Assembly (NCBI GenBank): GCA_963662155.1
Contig: OY759271.1
Location: 38,354,345 to 38,418,344, forward strand
Direction of reading: 5' to 3'
Origin: Lamellibrachia columna
Lineage: Eukaryota > Annelida > Polychaeta > Sabellida > Siboglinidae
Length of the DNA stretch: 64,000 bases
The number at the start of each line of letters is the position of its first letter. Positions within the stretch are counted from its first letter, which is position 1. Position numbers and translations under genes: made by a program. The notes beneath the pieces are model-generated. The model was not told the origin of the DNA. It did not search any database and was given only the letters and a program-made list of their open reading frames with translations. Below, one piece after another: positions 44,701 to 51,692 of this stretch.

Positions 44701-45604
44701 CCTGGTTCTCTCAATTGAGAGCCCGACGTTCTAACCACTCCCCACCCATTAAAACCTGGTTCTCTCAATTGAGAGCCCAACGTTCTAACCACTCCCCACC
44801 CATTAAAACCTGGTTCTCTCAATTGAGAGCCCAACGTTCTAACCACTCCCCACCCATTAAAACCTGGTTCTCTCAATTGAGAGCCCGACGTTCTAACCAC
44901 TCCCCACCCATTAAAACCTGGTTCTCTCAATTGAGAGCCCAACGTTCTAACCACTCCCCACCCATTAAAACCTGGTTCTCTCAATTGAGAGCCCGACGTT
45001 CTAACCACTCCCCACCCATTAAAACCTGGTTCTCTCAATTGAGAGCCCAACGTTCTAACCACTCCCCACCCATTAAAACCTGGTTCTCTCAATTGAGAGC
45101 TCAACGTTCTAACCACTCCCCACCCATTAAAACCTGGTTCTCTCAATTGAGAGCCCGACGTTCTAACCACTCCCCACCCATTAAAACCTGGTTCTCTCAA
45201 TTGAGAGCCCAACGTTCTAACCACTCCCCACCCATTAAAACCTGGTTCTCTCAATTGAGAGCCCAACGTTCTAACCACTCCCCACCCATTAAAACCAAAC
45301 ATCATTGATTTTTTCTGATGGGATATTGGTGGGAGATAATATTTGGGGGATTATGGTCTCTTACAAGGATGGTCATCAGTCCTTGGTATCAGGACGTAAT
45401 ATAATGCATGTTGTTGTACAAGAAACGTTGCAGACTGAGTCTAATGGAGCAGTATCTAAAGCTGTACATACTTTCTTCATCTGTTTCATTAGTGACTTGA
45501 GAGCTGGTTTCAGATGTGAAGTGTTGTTTGTTCTTCTGTTACAGCTTTATAGGAGTTTGAAGGAACTCCAGAAGCAGAGCCACACTATTAAGTCATTGAC
45601 GTAG
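14647..45604 (+). CDS. QSER1/PRR12-like DUF4211 protein, 12 exons, 918 aa
   Basis: Coding exons: 14647-14785, 16422-18017, 18867-18991, 21893-21996, 22872-23019, 23932-24047, 25557-25663, 31041-31138, 35103-35168, 35986-36099, 41868-41951, 45545-45604. All junctions are GT-AG with matching phases, and the sum is 2757 bases, exactly 918 codons plus TAG. Residues 1-150 are Gln/Asn/Pro-rich. VTSFQNSFLSFLQGRRQETLSSV (about 400-425) resembles the FLSFLQG motif of the QSER1/PRR12 family. Basic and acidic linkers follow (RHGRRLKKIGRQL, DEEFNPVEEGEVMEE). Residues about 655-899 fit the C-terminal DUF4211 domain: TFVIEKSHLEK...PIWKVDVSRLLKKYEP, YTSWN, FDVYVQILLSQALEPGFL, DDYYMGPLNLIDVSL, HCQAC...VMLTGNSYDRITL, ILEQCLQDREWIQKLY. 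In vertebrates QSER1 is a chromatin protein linked to protection from DNA methylation; whether that holds here is inference. CCDC82, which shares the domain, is the alternative family. The protein is about half the vertebrate QSER1 length. Confidence 0.8.
14866..15125. repeat. 64-bp minisatellite, 4 copies, QSER1-like intron 1
   Basis: A unit from GAACTATTCCAGTTACTG to TTTTATGTAATGGGA is repeated four times with only a few substitutions. Confidence 0.93.
15126..16421. other. Remainder of QSER1-like intron 1
   Basis: AT-rich sequence. No exon, RNA gene or repeat could be supported. Confidence 0.5.
16422..18017 (+). CDS. QSER1-like exon 2 (large exon)
   Basis: The acceptor is TTTTGCTTGCAG and the donor AAGA|GTAAGA. 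The 1596 bases encode the Q-rich region, Ser/Thr/Val-rich linkers, the FQNSFLSFLQGRRQETLSSV motif and a basic/acidic tail. The open frame runs on to 18072 only as intron read-through. Confidence 0.88.
18155..18520. repeat. 17-20 bp minisatellite, QSER1-like intron 2
   Basis: The core ACTTTTTAATAA(C/G)AGTGCAT is repeated. It begins as a regular 20-mer and shortens to 17-18 bp units (ACTTTTTAATAAGAGTGT) toward the 3' side. There are about 20 copies. Confidence 0.93.
18867..18991 (+). CDS. QSER1-like exon 3
   Basis: The acceptor is TTTGTTTCAG and the donor GAG|GTACGT. It encodes SKRSASDLSDTSSDEFLSTL followed by an acidic DEDAVDSDSDPSW segment. It enters in phase 1 and leaves in phase 0. Confidence 0.85.
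19080..19957. repeat. 20-bp minisatellite, about 44 copies, QSER1-like intron 3
   Basis: The unit is CTATTTGTTATTGTTGTAGT with a few recurring variants (TTGATGTAGC, TCGATGTAGT, TTGATGGAGC). The variants recur in blocks, suggesting amplification of multi-unit segments. Every unit offers a TTGTAG/TTATTG T-rich stretch. Confidence 0.95.
20448..21625. repeat. 51-bp minisatellite with CACGTG and TGAGTCA motifs, 23 copies, QSER1-like intron 3
   Basis: By direct count there are 23 units. Seventeen contain the E-box CACGTG (the other six have CACATG). Fourteen contain TGCTGAGTCA, which fits the AP-1/NF-E2 core (nine have TGAGACA). Each unit also carries TGTCAGTTGACA or TGCCAGTTGACA. Because 51 is divisible by three, a 402-codon minus-strand frame is open, but it lies inside an intron and is not treated as a gene. 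Confidence 0.93.
21893..21996 (+). CDS. QSER1-like exon 4
   Basis: The acceptor is AACGTTTACAG and the donor CAGG|GTAGGG. It encodes GADTEKRRPVSDEEG and then RTRRGRGRGKRPRLSPSRPG, a basic RGRGRGKRPR stretch that looks like an AT-hook or nuclear localisation signal. It leaves in phase 2. Confidence 0.8.
22000..22871. other. QSER1-like intron 4
   Basis: Ordinary AT-rich intron. No repeat array or foreign gene was recognised. Confidence 0.5.
22872..23019 (+). CDS. QSER1-like exon 5, uses the second AG of a tandem acceptor
   Basis: The acceptor region reads GCTTACAGAG|A. Only the second AG (22870-22871) keeps frame with exon 4; the first would shift into an early stop. It encodes GTFVIEKSHLEKGSGWKSQ, PIWKVDVSRLLKKYEP and DRLTHTAKTT, the beginning of DUF4211. 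The donor is ACA|GTGAGT. Confidence 0.8.
23300..23610. repeat. 76-bp minisatellite, about 4 copies, QSER1-like intron 5
   Basis: A unit from CATGATACCTGTCTTCACG to GTCTGTGTCACTCAC is repeated about four times. Each unit holds CCCTCAG|GTATCA, resembling fused acceptor and donor signals. It is followed by a pyrimidine-rich stretch with repeated TCTCCCCTAATGTT (about 23640-23860). Confidence 0.9.
23932..24047 (+). CDS. QSER1-like exon 6
   Basis: The acceptor is GTGGTTACAG and the donor CA|GTAAGT. It encodes YTSWNNHDEANYCAVRVRSV and EDIVEVIEVGPPP, the beta-rich part of DUF4211. It leaves in phase 2. Confidence 0.85.
24048..25556. other. QSER1-like intron 6 with hairpins
   Basis: At 25123-25146 there is a perfect hairpin AGGCGAGCGAT-TT-ATCGCTCGCCT followed by TAGGCGAGTAATTTG. 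At 25345-25380 a second hairpin has arms CATGGCAGTG / CACTGCCATG next to GCCTAGGCAAGGC. Both look like short foldback or MITE pieces related to the 6180-6265 sequence. No exon is supported. Confidence 0.45.
25557..25663 (+). CDS. QSER1-like exon 7
   Basis: The acceptor is GGTTTCTACAG and the donor CAG|GTACCA. It encodes PSSDDMLVQPFDVYVQILLS then QALEPGFLSALQDQP, the conserved LISQALDPxFL segment of the domain. It leaves in phase 1. Confidence 0.88.
25664..26908. other. QSER1-like intron 7, 5' part, with inverted-repeat element and orphan exon-like sequence
   Basis: AAATGTGGGCTC at 25807-25818 and GAGCCCACATTT at 25879-25890 form a perfect 12-bp inverted pair around 60 bases. At 26134 an ATG opens MAAKQYPDGFMDLDGIQ and ends exactly at a good donor (CAG|GTATGT), so it could be an alternative first exon. 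At 26350-26450 CACAGTGTTCATGGAATAGT is repeated about four times. Confidence 0.4.
26910..28778. repeat. 32-bp minisatellite, about 58 copies, QSER1-like intron 7
   Basis: The unit is about 32 bp around TGGTATACAGCATTATTTGT, with GGGTCATG/GGATCATG variants and a few shortened copies (GGTCGTGTGG, GGTCATGTGG). All three plus frames stay open for hundreds of codons because the unit contains no stop in any frame. The frames are inside an intron and give the same 32-residue repeat, so they are not genes. Confidence 0.95.
28779..29940. other. QSER1-like intron 7, middle part
   Basis: Mixed AT-rich sequence. No exon or recognised element is supported. Confidence 0.4.
29945..30290 (+). mobile_element. 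LINE 3' tail fragment (second copy of the tail at 33490-34345)
   Basis: The order of words TATATTCTTAG, TTGTATAAATGAATATATTT, CAGTTTCATGAT, TTTAAAGTAG, ATTATTCTCTTAGCAA, TACTACTATGTATG, CTGAGAGCAATGTTGA and TGATCGGT also occurs in 33490-34345, there interrupted by a Penelope-like insertion. This copy therefore acts as the uninterrupted form of the same 3' untranslated tail. Confidence 0.75.
30291..31040. other. QSER1-like intron 7, 3' part
   Basis: At about 30850-31000 nested imperfect inverted repeats (AAGTTGTG / CACAACTT, TTTTCGTAGC / GCTACGAAA, CGAGAAT-type ends) suggest a decayed foldback element. No exon is seen before the acceptor of exon 8. Confidence 0.4.
31041..31138 (+). CDS. QSER1-like exon 8
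   Basis: The acceptor is TTGTTTTCAG and the donor ACA|GTGAGT. It encodes DDYYMGPLNLIDVSLAECK and VLHWTTTFT. The junction with exon 7 recreates the (D/E)xYF...IDxxL pattern of the family. Confidence 0.85.
32088..32998. repeat. 15-bp minisatellite inside the LINE fragment
   Basis: The unit is TGTGCTGTGTTTACT with C/T variants. It is interspersed with 16-bp units ACTGGTGCCTGTTTAC at fairly regular intervals, giving a higher-order pattern of roughly 80-95 bp. The flanking LINE text TTTACACTGGCTGCCT (LHWLP codons) resembles the spacer unit. All three plus frames are open but contain only the short repeat. Confidence 0.93.
33544..34100 (+). mobile_element. Small Penelope-like retroelement remnant with inverted ends and target-site duplication
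   Basis: A 126-bp inverted repeat (33575-33700 and 33974-34099) flanks a short stretch encoding NKSALTDHATTENHIIDWEG, NRRILHIKEAIWIRK and, after a frameshift, RDEGNYELPHVYDDVI. That is the C-terminal end of the GIY-YIG endonuclease typical of Penelope-like elements. The element is bordered by GTTTTTATAATATT (33530-33543) and GTTTTTACAATATT (34101-34114), a 14-bp duplication with one mismatch. The related tail at 29945-30290 lacks the insertion. Confidence 0.7.
34346..35102. other. QSER1-like intron 8, 3' end
   Basis: AT-rich, including a TTTAATTTAATT-rich tract at 34550-34690. No exon is supported before the acceptor at 35102. Confidence 0.45.
35103..35168 (+). CDS. QSER1-like exon 9
   Basis: The acceptor is TTTGATTGCAG and the donor CAG|GTTAGT. 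The 66 bases encode EAVEHYPYIHVVQSSDLKD then HCQ, leading into the CxxC of exon 10. Both ends are phase 0. Confidence 0.82.
35408..35810. repeat. 26-bp minisatellite, about 15 copies, QSER1-like intron 9
   Basis: The unit is GTGTAAGGTAGCTCAATGAC plus ATTTAT, with rare substitutions (GCC, CAGTG, GTTAGC). It contains GTAAGG in each unit, a weak donor-like word. Confidence 0.94.
35986..36099 (+). CDS. QSER1-like exon 10
   Basis: The acceptor is TCTGTTGCAG and the donor AAG|GTACAT. It encodes ACEDASEEAVKAVMLTGNS and YDRITLVTNTDE. With exon 9 it makes the CQAC...V.L.G..YDR.TL pattern, the best landmark of DUF4211. Confidence 0.87.
36340..41262. repeat. 33-bp minisatellite, about 150 copies (4.9 kb), QSER1-like intron 10
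   Basis: The unit is CCATGTAATTGTTCCCGTGT plus TTGTANNTGTTCT, with phase-variable NN (AG, AA, GG) and GGATG variants. The first 250 bases are degenerate units. Two junctions carry extra CT pairs (GTTCTCTCC at about 37262, GTTCTCTCTCC at about 39380) and reset the reading frame. Unit length divisible by three leaves 1600-codon frames open on both strands; they lie in an intron and are repeat artefacts. Confidence 0.96.
41263..41867. other. End of QSER1-like intron 10
   Basis: Unique sequence after the array. No exon is seen before the acceptor at 41867. GTTCTCGACC...GAGTTCACCGG words occur, but no element was recognised. Confidence 0.45.
41868..41951 (+). CDS. QSER1-like exon 11
   Basis: The acceptor is TTGTGTGCAG and the donor AAG|GTAAAC. 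It encodes VNWLKSKNVKEHSEI and LEQCLQDREWIQK, matching the terminal helix (xxLxDExWLxQLF) of the family. Confidence 0.82.
42125..43675. repeat. 40-bp minisatellite, about 38 copies, QSER1-like intron 11
   Basis: The unit reads CAATACCAGATGTTAGTGTC followed by AGCGTAGGCATCAGCCTGTA. The 5' third uses a GTTAGCGTAGGCATAATCCTGC variant and shorter copies. The 3' two thirds are the homogeneous CAGCCTGTA form. Confidence 0.95.
43676..44115. other. Unique sequence between two arrays of intron 11
   Basis: No exon or known element is supported. It ends with GATTCGAAACAATTGAGAG, which leads directly into the 54-bp array. Confidence 0.4.
44116..45298. repeat. 54-bp minisatellite with perfect palindrome, about 22 copies, QSER1-like intron 11
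   Basis: The unit contains CTCTCAATTGAGAG (a perfect 14-bp palindrome), CCCAACGTTCTAACCACT and CCCACCCATTAAAACCTGG. Copies differ mainly at CCCAACG/CCCGACG and TTCTAA/TTATAA. The array ends about 245 bases before the last coding exon. Open frames on both strands (412 and 423 codons) are artefacts of the 18-codon period. Confidence 0.95.
45545..45604 (+). CDS. QSER1-like exon 12, stop
   Basis: The acceptor is TTCTGTTACAG. It encodes LYRSLKELQKQSHTIKSLT followed by TAG at 45602-45604. Confidence 0.8.
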   Translation, partial: LYRSLKELQKQSHTIKSLT

Positions 45605-46345
45605 CCGACGCGTCAGATTGTCGAGGCCAGCATGGATGGACTGAGCAGACACAGGGGGAGGGGCATAGTATCAGAGTTGTGTGTTGTGGCTGACACACGC
45701 TGGCTAGGGTGAAGTCAATGTTGTGAGAAGACTTGAAGGAAAGCCAATGTTTTAGAAGCTTATGTTTATCAGAGCATGCATGTAGGTGATTTTGTATTAT
45801 GCAATATAATCATTCTAGGACATGGACCAACAAATATTTATCATATTGTCTGTGTTATATGTTGGCTTCCACAAGTTCGGATTATTTCTGTATACTGTGT
45901 AGTAAAGCCTTTTTCTAGGAGTCCATGTCTTTATAAGTGAATTATATCAATTAGCCTTAACTGCTATGACTCGGATTGTCTTGATCGACACTCCTGCTTC
46001 TACAAGATAAAGACAAAACTGCAAGAAAGTGTTTGTGACACAGGCGTAACATTTAATTAGATGACCATCCAAAGCAGAAAACATAACCCAGATGGCAAGT
46101 GGACACTGGTCACCAACTGTTGGTGATGCTTGCGAATGTGCCCTGAGAACAAGGCACTGGTCACCAACTGTTGGTGATGCTTGCAAATGTGCCCTGAGAA
46201 CAAGGCACTGTTATCTCGCAGCAAGGTAGAAGTGTTTATTTTATATCTGTCTAGACAATAACGTCACTGTGGACACATGGCATAATTTGGTGGTGCATTA
46301 TTCAACATTGGCCACTCTGTTGACCTCACTTTGTCATTAAAAGTG
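45605..46345 (+). other. Probable 3' UTR of the QSER1-like gene
   Basis: Sequence after the TAG with no further exon. ATTAAA at 46336-46341 followed by T/G-rich sequence is the best candidate polyadenylation signal, but no AATAAA is well placed. A 51-bp direct repeat with CACTGGTCACCAACTG occurs twice at about 46107-46208. Confidence 0.4.
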
Positions 46346-46447
46346 TATTGGTTCATCTGTTTGTATACGTGTCTAGTGCTTTCAGTTATCTGTTGGTGGC
46401 GTCTCATGCTCTAAGTGATTCTACCATATTAAATGAGATGGTTTTTT

Positions 46448-46797
46448 GAAGACACTTGTGAGATGGGTGTCTAAGACACCTGTGAGATGGGTGTCTAAGA
46501 CACCTGTGAGATGGGTGTCTAAGACACCTGTGAGATGGGTGTCTAAGACACCTGTGAGATGGGTGTCTAAGACACCTGTGAGATGGGTGTCTAAGACACC
46601 TGTGAGATGGGTGTCTAAGACACCTGTGAGATGGGTGTCTAAGACACCTGTGAGATGGGTGTCTAAGACACCTGTGAGATGGGTGTCTAAGACACCTGTG
46701 AGATGGGTGTCTAAGACACCTGTGAGATGGGTGTCTAAGACACCTGTGAGATGGGTGTCTAAGACACCTGTGAGATGGGTGTCTAAGACACCTGTAC
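46448..46797. repeat. 24-bp minisatellite, about 14 nearly identical copies
   Basis: The unit is ACCTGTGAGATGGGTGTCTA plus AGAC, almost without variation, so it is probably recent. It contains GGTGTCTAAGACACC, a 15-bp palindrome with a single central base. Open frames on both strands are period artefacts. Confidence 0.95.
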
Positions 46798-47261
46798 CAA
46801 TGGTGGTTGATTCAGTCACTACTGCTGGGACGATGCAGGTTTGAATCACGCTACAGCCGAGATTGCTTGCCTACACATTGTTTTAAATTCTTGTTAAAGG
46901 TGGCTCGATGTATTCCCCTCTTCACCCTAGACATCCATTGTGTGGTTGAACTCTGACCTCATGGCTCAGTTGCATATCTAGGTTCTCGCGAAGGGGGGGG
47001 GTTTAGTCATCCACTAGTTTACCATGCAGTGCAACATGTTACATATGGAAAACATCAGGCCAGGAATTATCACACTTCATTAAGCATAATTTCTAAGTTG
47101 AGCTTTGATATACTATTTTTGACCAAAAACTTTGATCTATGAATACTTAATCAACTGTTTGTTTTGTCTGTGGCATAATCAACAAAAGCGTTTGTTGGAG
47201 ATGAAAACGTTGAGTTATAGTGAAACTTAATTGAAAATAAATTATTTTGCTGACTCTTGTT
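46798..47261. other. Unique spacer between two arrays
   Basis: No gene is recognised. A G run lies near 46991-47000. Confidence 0.4.
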
Positions 47262-49385
47262 TAGATTTCTTCCTGTTGCCCGTGCCGTCTTCTTTCTGTT
47301 GTCAGTGCCGTCTTCTTCCTGTTGCCAGTGCCGTCTTCTTCCTGTTGCCCGTGCCGTCTTCTTTCTGTTGTCAGTGCCGTCTTCTTTCTGTTGTCAGTGC
47401 CGTCTTCTTCCTGTTGCCAGTGCCTTCTTCTTCCTGTTGTCAGTGCCGTCTTCTTCCTGTTGTCAGTGCCGTCTTCTTCCTGTTGTCAGTGCCGTCTTCT
47501 TTCTGTTGTCAGTGCCGTCTTCTTTCTGTTGTCAGTGCCGTCTTCTTCCTGTTGCCAGTGCCGTCTTCTTCCTGTTGCCAGTGCCATCTTCTTTCTGTTG
47601 CCAGTGCTGTTTTTTTTCTGTTGCCAGTGCCGTCTTCTTTCTGTTGTCAGTGCCGTCTTCTTTCTGTTGCCAGTGCCGTCTTCTTTCTGTTGTCAGTGCC
47701 GTCTTCTTTCTCTTGCCAGTGCCGTCTTCTTCCTGTTGCCAGTGCCTTCTTCTTTCTGTTGTCAGTGCCGTCTTCTTCCTGTTGCCAGTGCCGTCTTCTT
47801 CCTGTTGCCAGTGCCATCTTCTTTTTGTTGCCAGTGCTGTTTTTTTTCTGTTGCCAGTGCCGTCTTCTTTCTGTTGTCAGTGCTGTTTTTTTTCTGTTGC
47901 CAGTGCCGTCTTCTTTCTGTTGTCAGTGCCGTCTTCTTCCTGTTGCCAGTGCCGTCTTCTTTCTGTTGCCAGTGCCGTCTTCTTCCTGTTGCCAGTGCTG
48001 TTTTCTTTCTGTTGCCAGTGCCGTCTTCTTTCTGTTGTCAGTGCCGTCTTCTTTCTGTTGTCAGTGCCGTCTTCTTCCTGTTGCCAGTGCTATTTTCTTT
48101 CTGTTGTCAGTGCCATCTTCTTTCTGTTGCCAGTGCTGTTTTCTTTCTGTTGTCAGTGCCGTCTTCTTCCTGTTGCCAGTGCTGTTTTCTTTCTGTTGCC
48201 AGTGCCATCTTCTTTCTGTTGCCAGTGCTGTTTTTTTTCTGTTGTCAGTGCCATCTTCTTTCTGTTGCCAGTGCTGTTTTTTTTCTGTTGCCAGTGCCAT
48301 CTTCTTTCTGTTGCCAGGGCTGTTTTTTTCTGTTGTCTGTGCCATCTTCTTTCTGTTGCCAGTGCTGTTTTTTTTCTGTTGCCAGTGCCGTCTTCTTCCT
48401 GTTGCCAGTGCTGTTTTCTTTCTGTTGCCAGTGCCATCTTCTTTCTGTTGCCAGTGCTGTTTTTTTCTGTTGCCAGTGCCATCTTCTTCCTGTTGTCAGT
48501 GCCGTCTCCTTTCTCTTGCCAGTGCCATCTTCTTTCTCTTGCCAGTGCCGTCTTCTTTCTCTTGCCAGTGCCGTCTTCTTTCTCTTGCCAGTGCCATCTT
48601 CTTTCTCTTGCCAGTGCTGTTTTCTTTCTCTTGCCAGTGCCATCTTCTTGCTGTTGCCAGTGTCATCTTTCTCTTGCCAGTGCCGTCTTCTTTCTCTTGC
48701 CAGTGCCGTCTTCTTTCTCTTGCCAGTGCCGTCTTCTTTCTCTTGCCAGTGCCGTCTTCTTTCTCTTGCCAGTGCCGTCTCCTTTCTCTTGCCAGTGCCG
48801 TCTTCTTTCTCTTGCCAGTGCTGTCTTCTTTCTCTTGCCAGTGCTGTTTTCTTTCTCTTGCCAGTGCCATATTCTTGCTGTTGCCAGTGTCGTCTTCCTC
48901 TTGCCAGTGCCGTCTTCTTTCTCTTGCCAGTGCCGTCTTCTTTCTCTTTCCAGTGCCGTCTTCTTTCTCTTGCCAGTGCCGTCTTCTTTCTCTTGCCAGT
49001 GCCGTCTTCTTTCTCTTGCCAGTGCCGTCTTCTTTCTCTTGCCAGTGCCGTCTTCTTTCTCTTGCCAGTGCCGTCTTCTTTCTCTTGCCAGTGCCGTCTT
49101 CTTTCTCTTGCCAGTGCCGTCTTCTTTCTCTTGCCAGTGCCGTCTTCTTTCTCTTGCCAGTGCCGTCTTCTTTCTCTTGCCAGTGCCGTCTTCTTTCTCT
49201 TGCCAGTGCCGTCTTCTTTCTCTTGCCAGTGTCGTCTTCTTTCTCTTGCAAGTGCCGTCTTCTTTCTCTTGCCAGTGCCGTCTTCTTTCTCTTGCCAGTG
49301 CCGTCTTCTTTCTCTTGCCAGTGCCGTCTTCTTTCTCTTGCCAGTGCCGTCTTCTTTCTCTTGCCAGTGCTGTCTTCTTTCTGGC
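47262..49385. repeat. 23-bp minisatellite, about 92 copies
   Basis: The unit is GCCAGTGCCGTCTTCTTTCT plus CTT. The left part (to about 48490) mixes CTGTTG(C/T)CAGTGC variants, including TTTTTT-bearing ones. The right part (48495-49380) is the nearly uniform CTCTTGCCAGTGCCGTC form. Because 23 is not a multiple of three, each frame cycles through a 23-residue repeat with no stops, which explains the 690-727 codon frames. They are not treated as genes. Confidence 0.95.
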
Positions 49386-50038
49386 AGTCGAAAATAGAAA
49401 ACATTGGTAATTAGTAGAGGATCTCAGGGAGTGAGCATTGGCATGTAGTAGTGGATTCAGTGAGTGTAAGTGAACATTTGATAAAAAACCACCCAAGAAA
49501 CCAGAAAATCTGCAAATATATTCGTTTCTAGTGACAATGAAGAACTCATTCAAGGTTTGTCCGTTATTCGTTACTTTTATTGAGTGATGCTATTAGGTCT
49601 ATAATGACGTCCCCACTCGCAGGATCCACCCAGGTACACACCTTCGCTGTGTGTCTTAGTCCGGTGGCTTAGTGAAATTATCGTTACCTGACGGACCAAA
49701 GCATCAAATTTGGCATGAAGCACCCTCAGGGCCAATTAATTAATTTTAGAAGGGGAGCCCTCTTGAAATTATTCAGCTTTTCATTAAAAAAAATCCAAGA
49801 TGGTCGACACCTATGGTTGGAAATCAAGTATCTCGGATTCTACTTGTCAAAGAAAGGTTATTATTTTTTCAAAATCGGGTTTATGACGTCACGTTGATGT
49901 TGTATACGACAATACTACCGGTACACTAATAATACTTGTCATCACCGTATTTATTCTAATAAAGACCTAATTTATAACAATGTCCCATTCTTTTTCTTAA
50001 TTAATTCTTTATATATCTAAAATACTCACAGGTCGGAT
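49386..50038. other. Unique sequence before the broken CXC-family gene
   Basis: The stretch around 49690-49900 (CATCAAATTTGGCATGAAGC through GACGTCACG) has the look of an old interspersed repeat. No family or gene could be named. Confidence 0.35.
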
Positions 50039-50504
50039 CTACGAGCTGCATTTGCACTTGCAAAGTGGTGAGCTCTCCAGGGTAACTTTGCAGTTTGAGC
50101 AATCTCGTTTGTAGCAGCAATTGATGAGCTCTTGACATGCTTTGGATACCCCCAGAAGTGTCACCCAAACTGGCTGCCATGATTCAGATACCTTGGCCCG
50201 GGCATATTCCTGGTGAGAAGGAACCACTTGTTGGGTCTGTAAGCTGGTGGTCCAGATTCCAGCTTGGCCCGTCGGGTATACTGCAGTAGAGCATCCTGTG
50301 TTGGTGGCATTCTTTCTATGGACTGATTCTTCAGGCAGAAGATGTCTTTTTTGTGTGGTTGAGCTCAGTGGACTGCTCTTGTCGTACAAGATGACAGTTG
50401 GTCTCTCATACAAGAGCTCGAACGGGTGGCATGCCAAATACTCAAATGTTTCTGTGATCTCCCCATAGGCCTGCCAAGCCTTCCACGTGGATTGCCTTTG
50501 CCCT

Positions 50505-51465
50505 TGAAGGCAGATGTTGGTCTCAACGAGAGAAAGGATGGAATAGTGGCAGCGCTCTTGATCTTGGCTCTCCGAGGCTTACGCAGATGTTGGTCTCAAC
50601 GAGAGAAAGGATGGAATAGTGGCAGCGCTCTTGATCTTGGCTCTCCGAGGCTTACGCAGATGTTGGTCTCAACGAGAGAAAGGATGGAATAGTGGCAGCG
50701 CTCTTGATCTTGGCTCTCCGAGGCTTACGCAGATGTTGGTCTCAACGAGAGAAAGGATGGAATAGTGGCAGCGCTCTTGATCTTGGCTCTCCGAGGCTTA
50801 CGCAGATGTTGGTCTCAACGAGAGAAAGGATGGAATAGTGGCAGCGCTCTTGATCTTGGCTCTCCGAGGCTTACGCAGATGTTGGTCTCAACCAGAGAAA
50901 GGATGGAATAGTGGCAGCGCTCTTGATCTTGGCTCTCCGAGGCTTACGCAGATGTTGGTCTCAACCAGAGAAAGGATGGAATAGTGGCAGCGCTCTTGAT
51001 CTTGGCTCTCCGAGGCTTACGCAGATGTTGGTATCAACGAGAGAAAAGATGGAATAGTGGCAGCGCTCTTGATCTTGGCTCTCCGAGGCTTACGCAGATG
51101 TTGGTCTCAACCAGAGAAAGGATGGAATAGTGGCAGCGCTCTTGATCTTGGCTCTCCGAGGCTTACGCAGATGTTGGTCTCAACGAGAGAAAGGATGGAA
51201 TAGTGGCAGCGCTCTTGATCTTGGCTCTCCGAGGCTTACGCAGATGTTTGTCTCAACCAGAGAAAGGATGGAATAGTGGCAGCGCTCTTGATCTTGGCTC
51301 TCCGAGGCTTACGCAGATGTTGGTCTCAACGAGAGAAAGGATGGAATAGTGGCAGCGCTCTTGATCTTGGCTCTCCGAGGCTTACGCAGATGTTGGTCTC
51401 AACCAGAGAAAGGATGGAATAGTGGCAGCGCTCTTGATCTTGGCTCTTCGAGGCTTACGCAGATG
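50505..51465. repeat. 73-bp minisatellite, about 13 copies, made of pseudogene coding sequence
   Basis: On the minus strand each unit reads CVSLGEPRSRALPLFHPFSR in one frame. This corresponds to the SLGEPRSRALPxFHAxSGCD segment that normally occurs once, directly before TSAFKGKG and AYGEITE. Copies are nearly identical (AACGAG/AACCAG variants). The unique continuation of the gene resumes at both ends. Confidence 0.9.
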
Positions 51466-51540
51466 ACATTGAAGCTTTAGAATCTGCAATGCTTGCTTAT
51501 GCCAAAAGCCACCCAGACATCTCCCAACGGTTGTATCAAA

Positions 51541-51692
51541 GCCAGATCATGGTATATACCAACAACGATGGTAACGACATCTTTGTCCACAGTACAGATC
51601 ATGGTATATACCAACAACGATGGTATATACCAACAACGATGGTATATACCAACAACGATGGTATATACCAACAACGATGGTAACGACATCTT
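51541..51692. repeat. 19-bp and 52-bp-class duplications in pseudogene
   Basis: GGTATATACCAACAACGAT is repeated in tandem about four times, and the neighbouring GGTAACGACATCTTTGTCCA block is duplicated. On the minus strand it is a stutter of the DVVTIVVGIYHD codons upstream of DLALIQPLGDVWVAFG. GGTATATACC is itself a palindrome. Confidence 0.88.

Noticed and set aside
44034..45308. 412-423 codon frames on both strands (54-bp array)
   Set aside because: Eighteen-residue repeats on both strands at once, located in intron 11 of the QSER1-like gene.
46421..46849. Repetitive frames GVLDTHLT and KTPVRWVS
   Set aside because: Both strands are open through a 24-bp array with no unique part.
47231..49553. 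Long Cys/Leu-rich frames (CQCRLLSLASAVFF) and Lys/Arg-rich minus frames
   Set aside because: The 23-bp array reads through all frames. There is no unique sequence, start context or homology.
50505..51465. CRISPR-like regular repeats
   Set aside because: The repeats are directly adjacent with no unique spacers, in a eukaryotic genome, and derive from local coding sequence. The same applies to all other arrays here.
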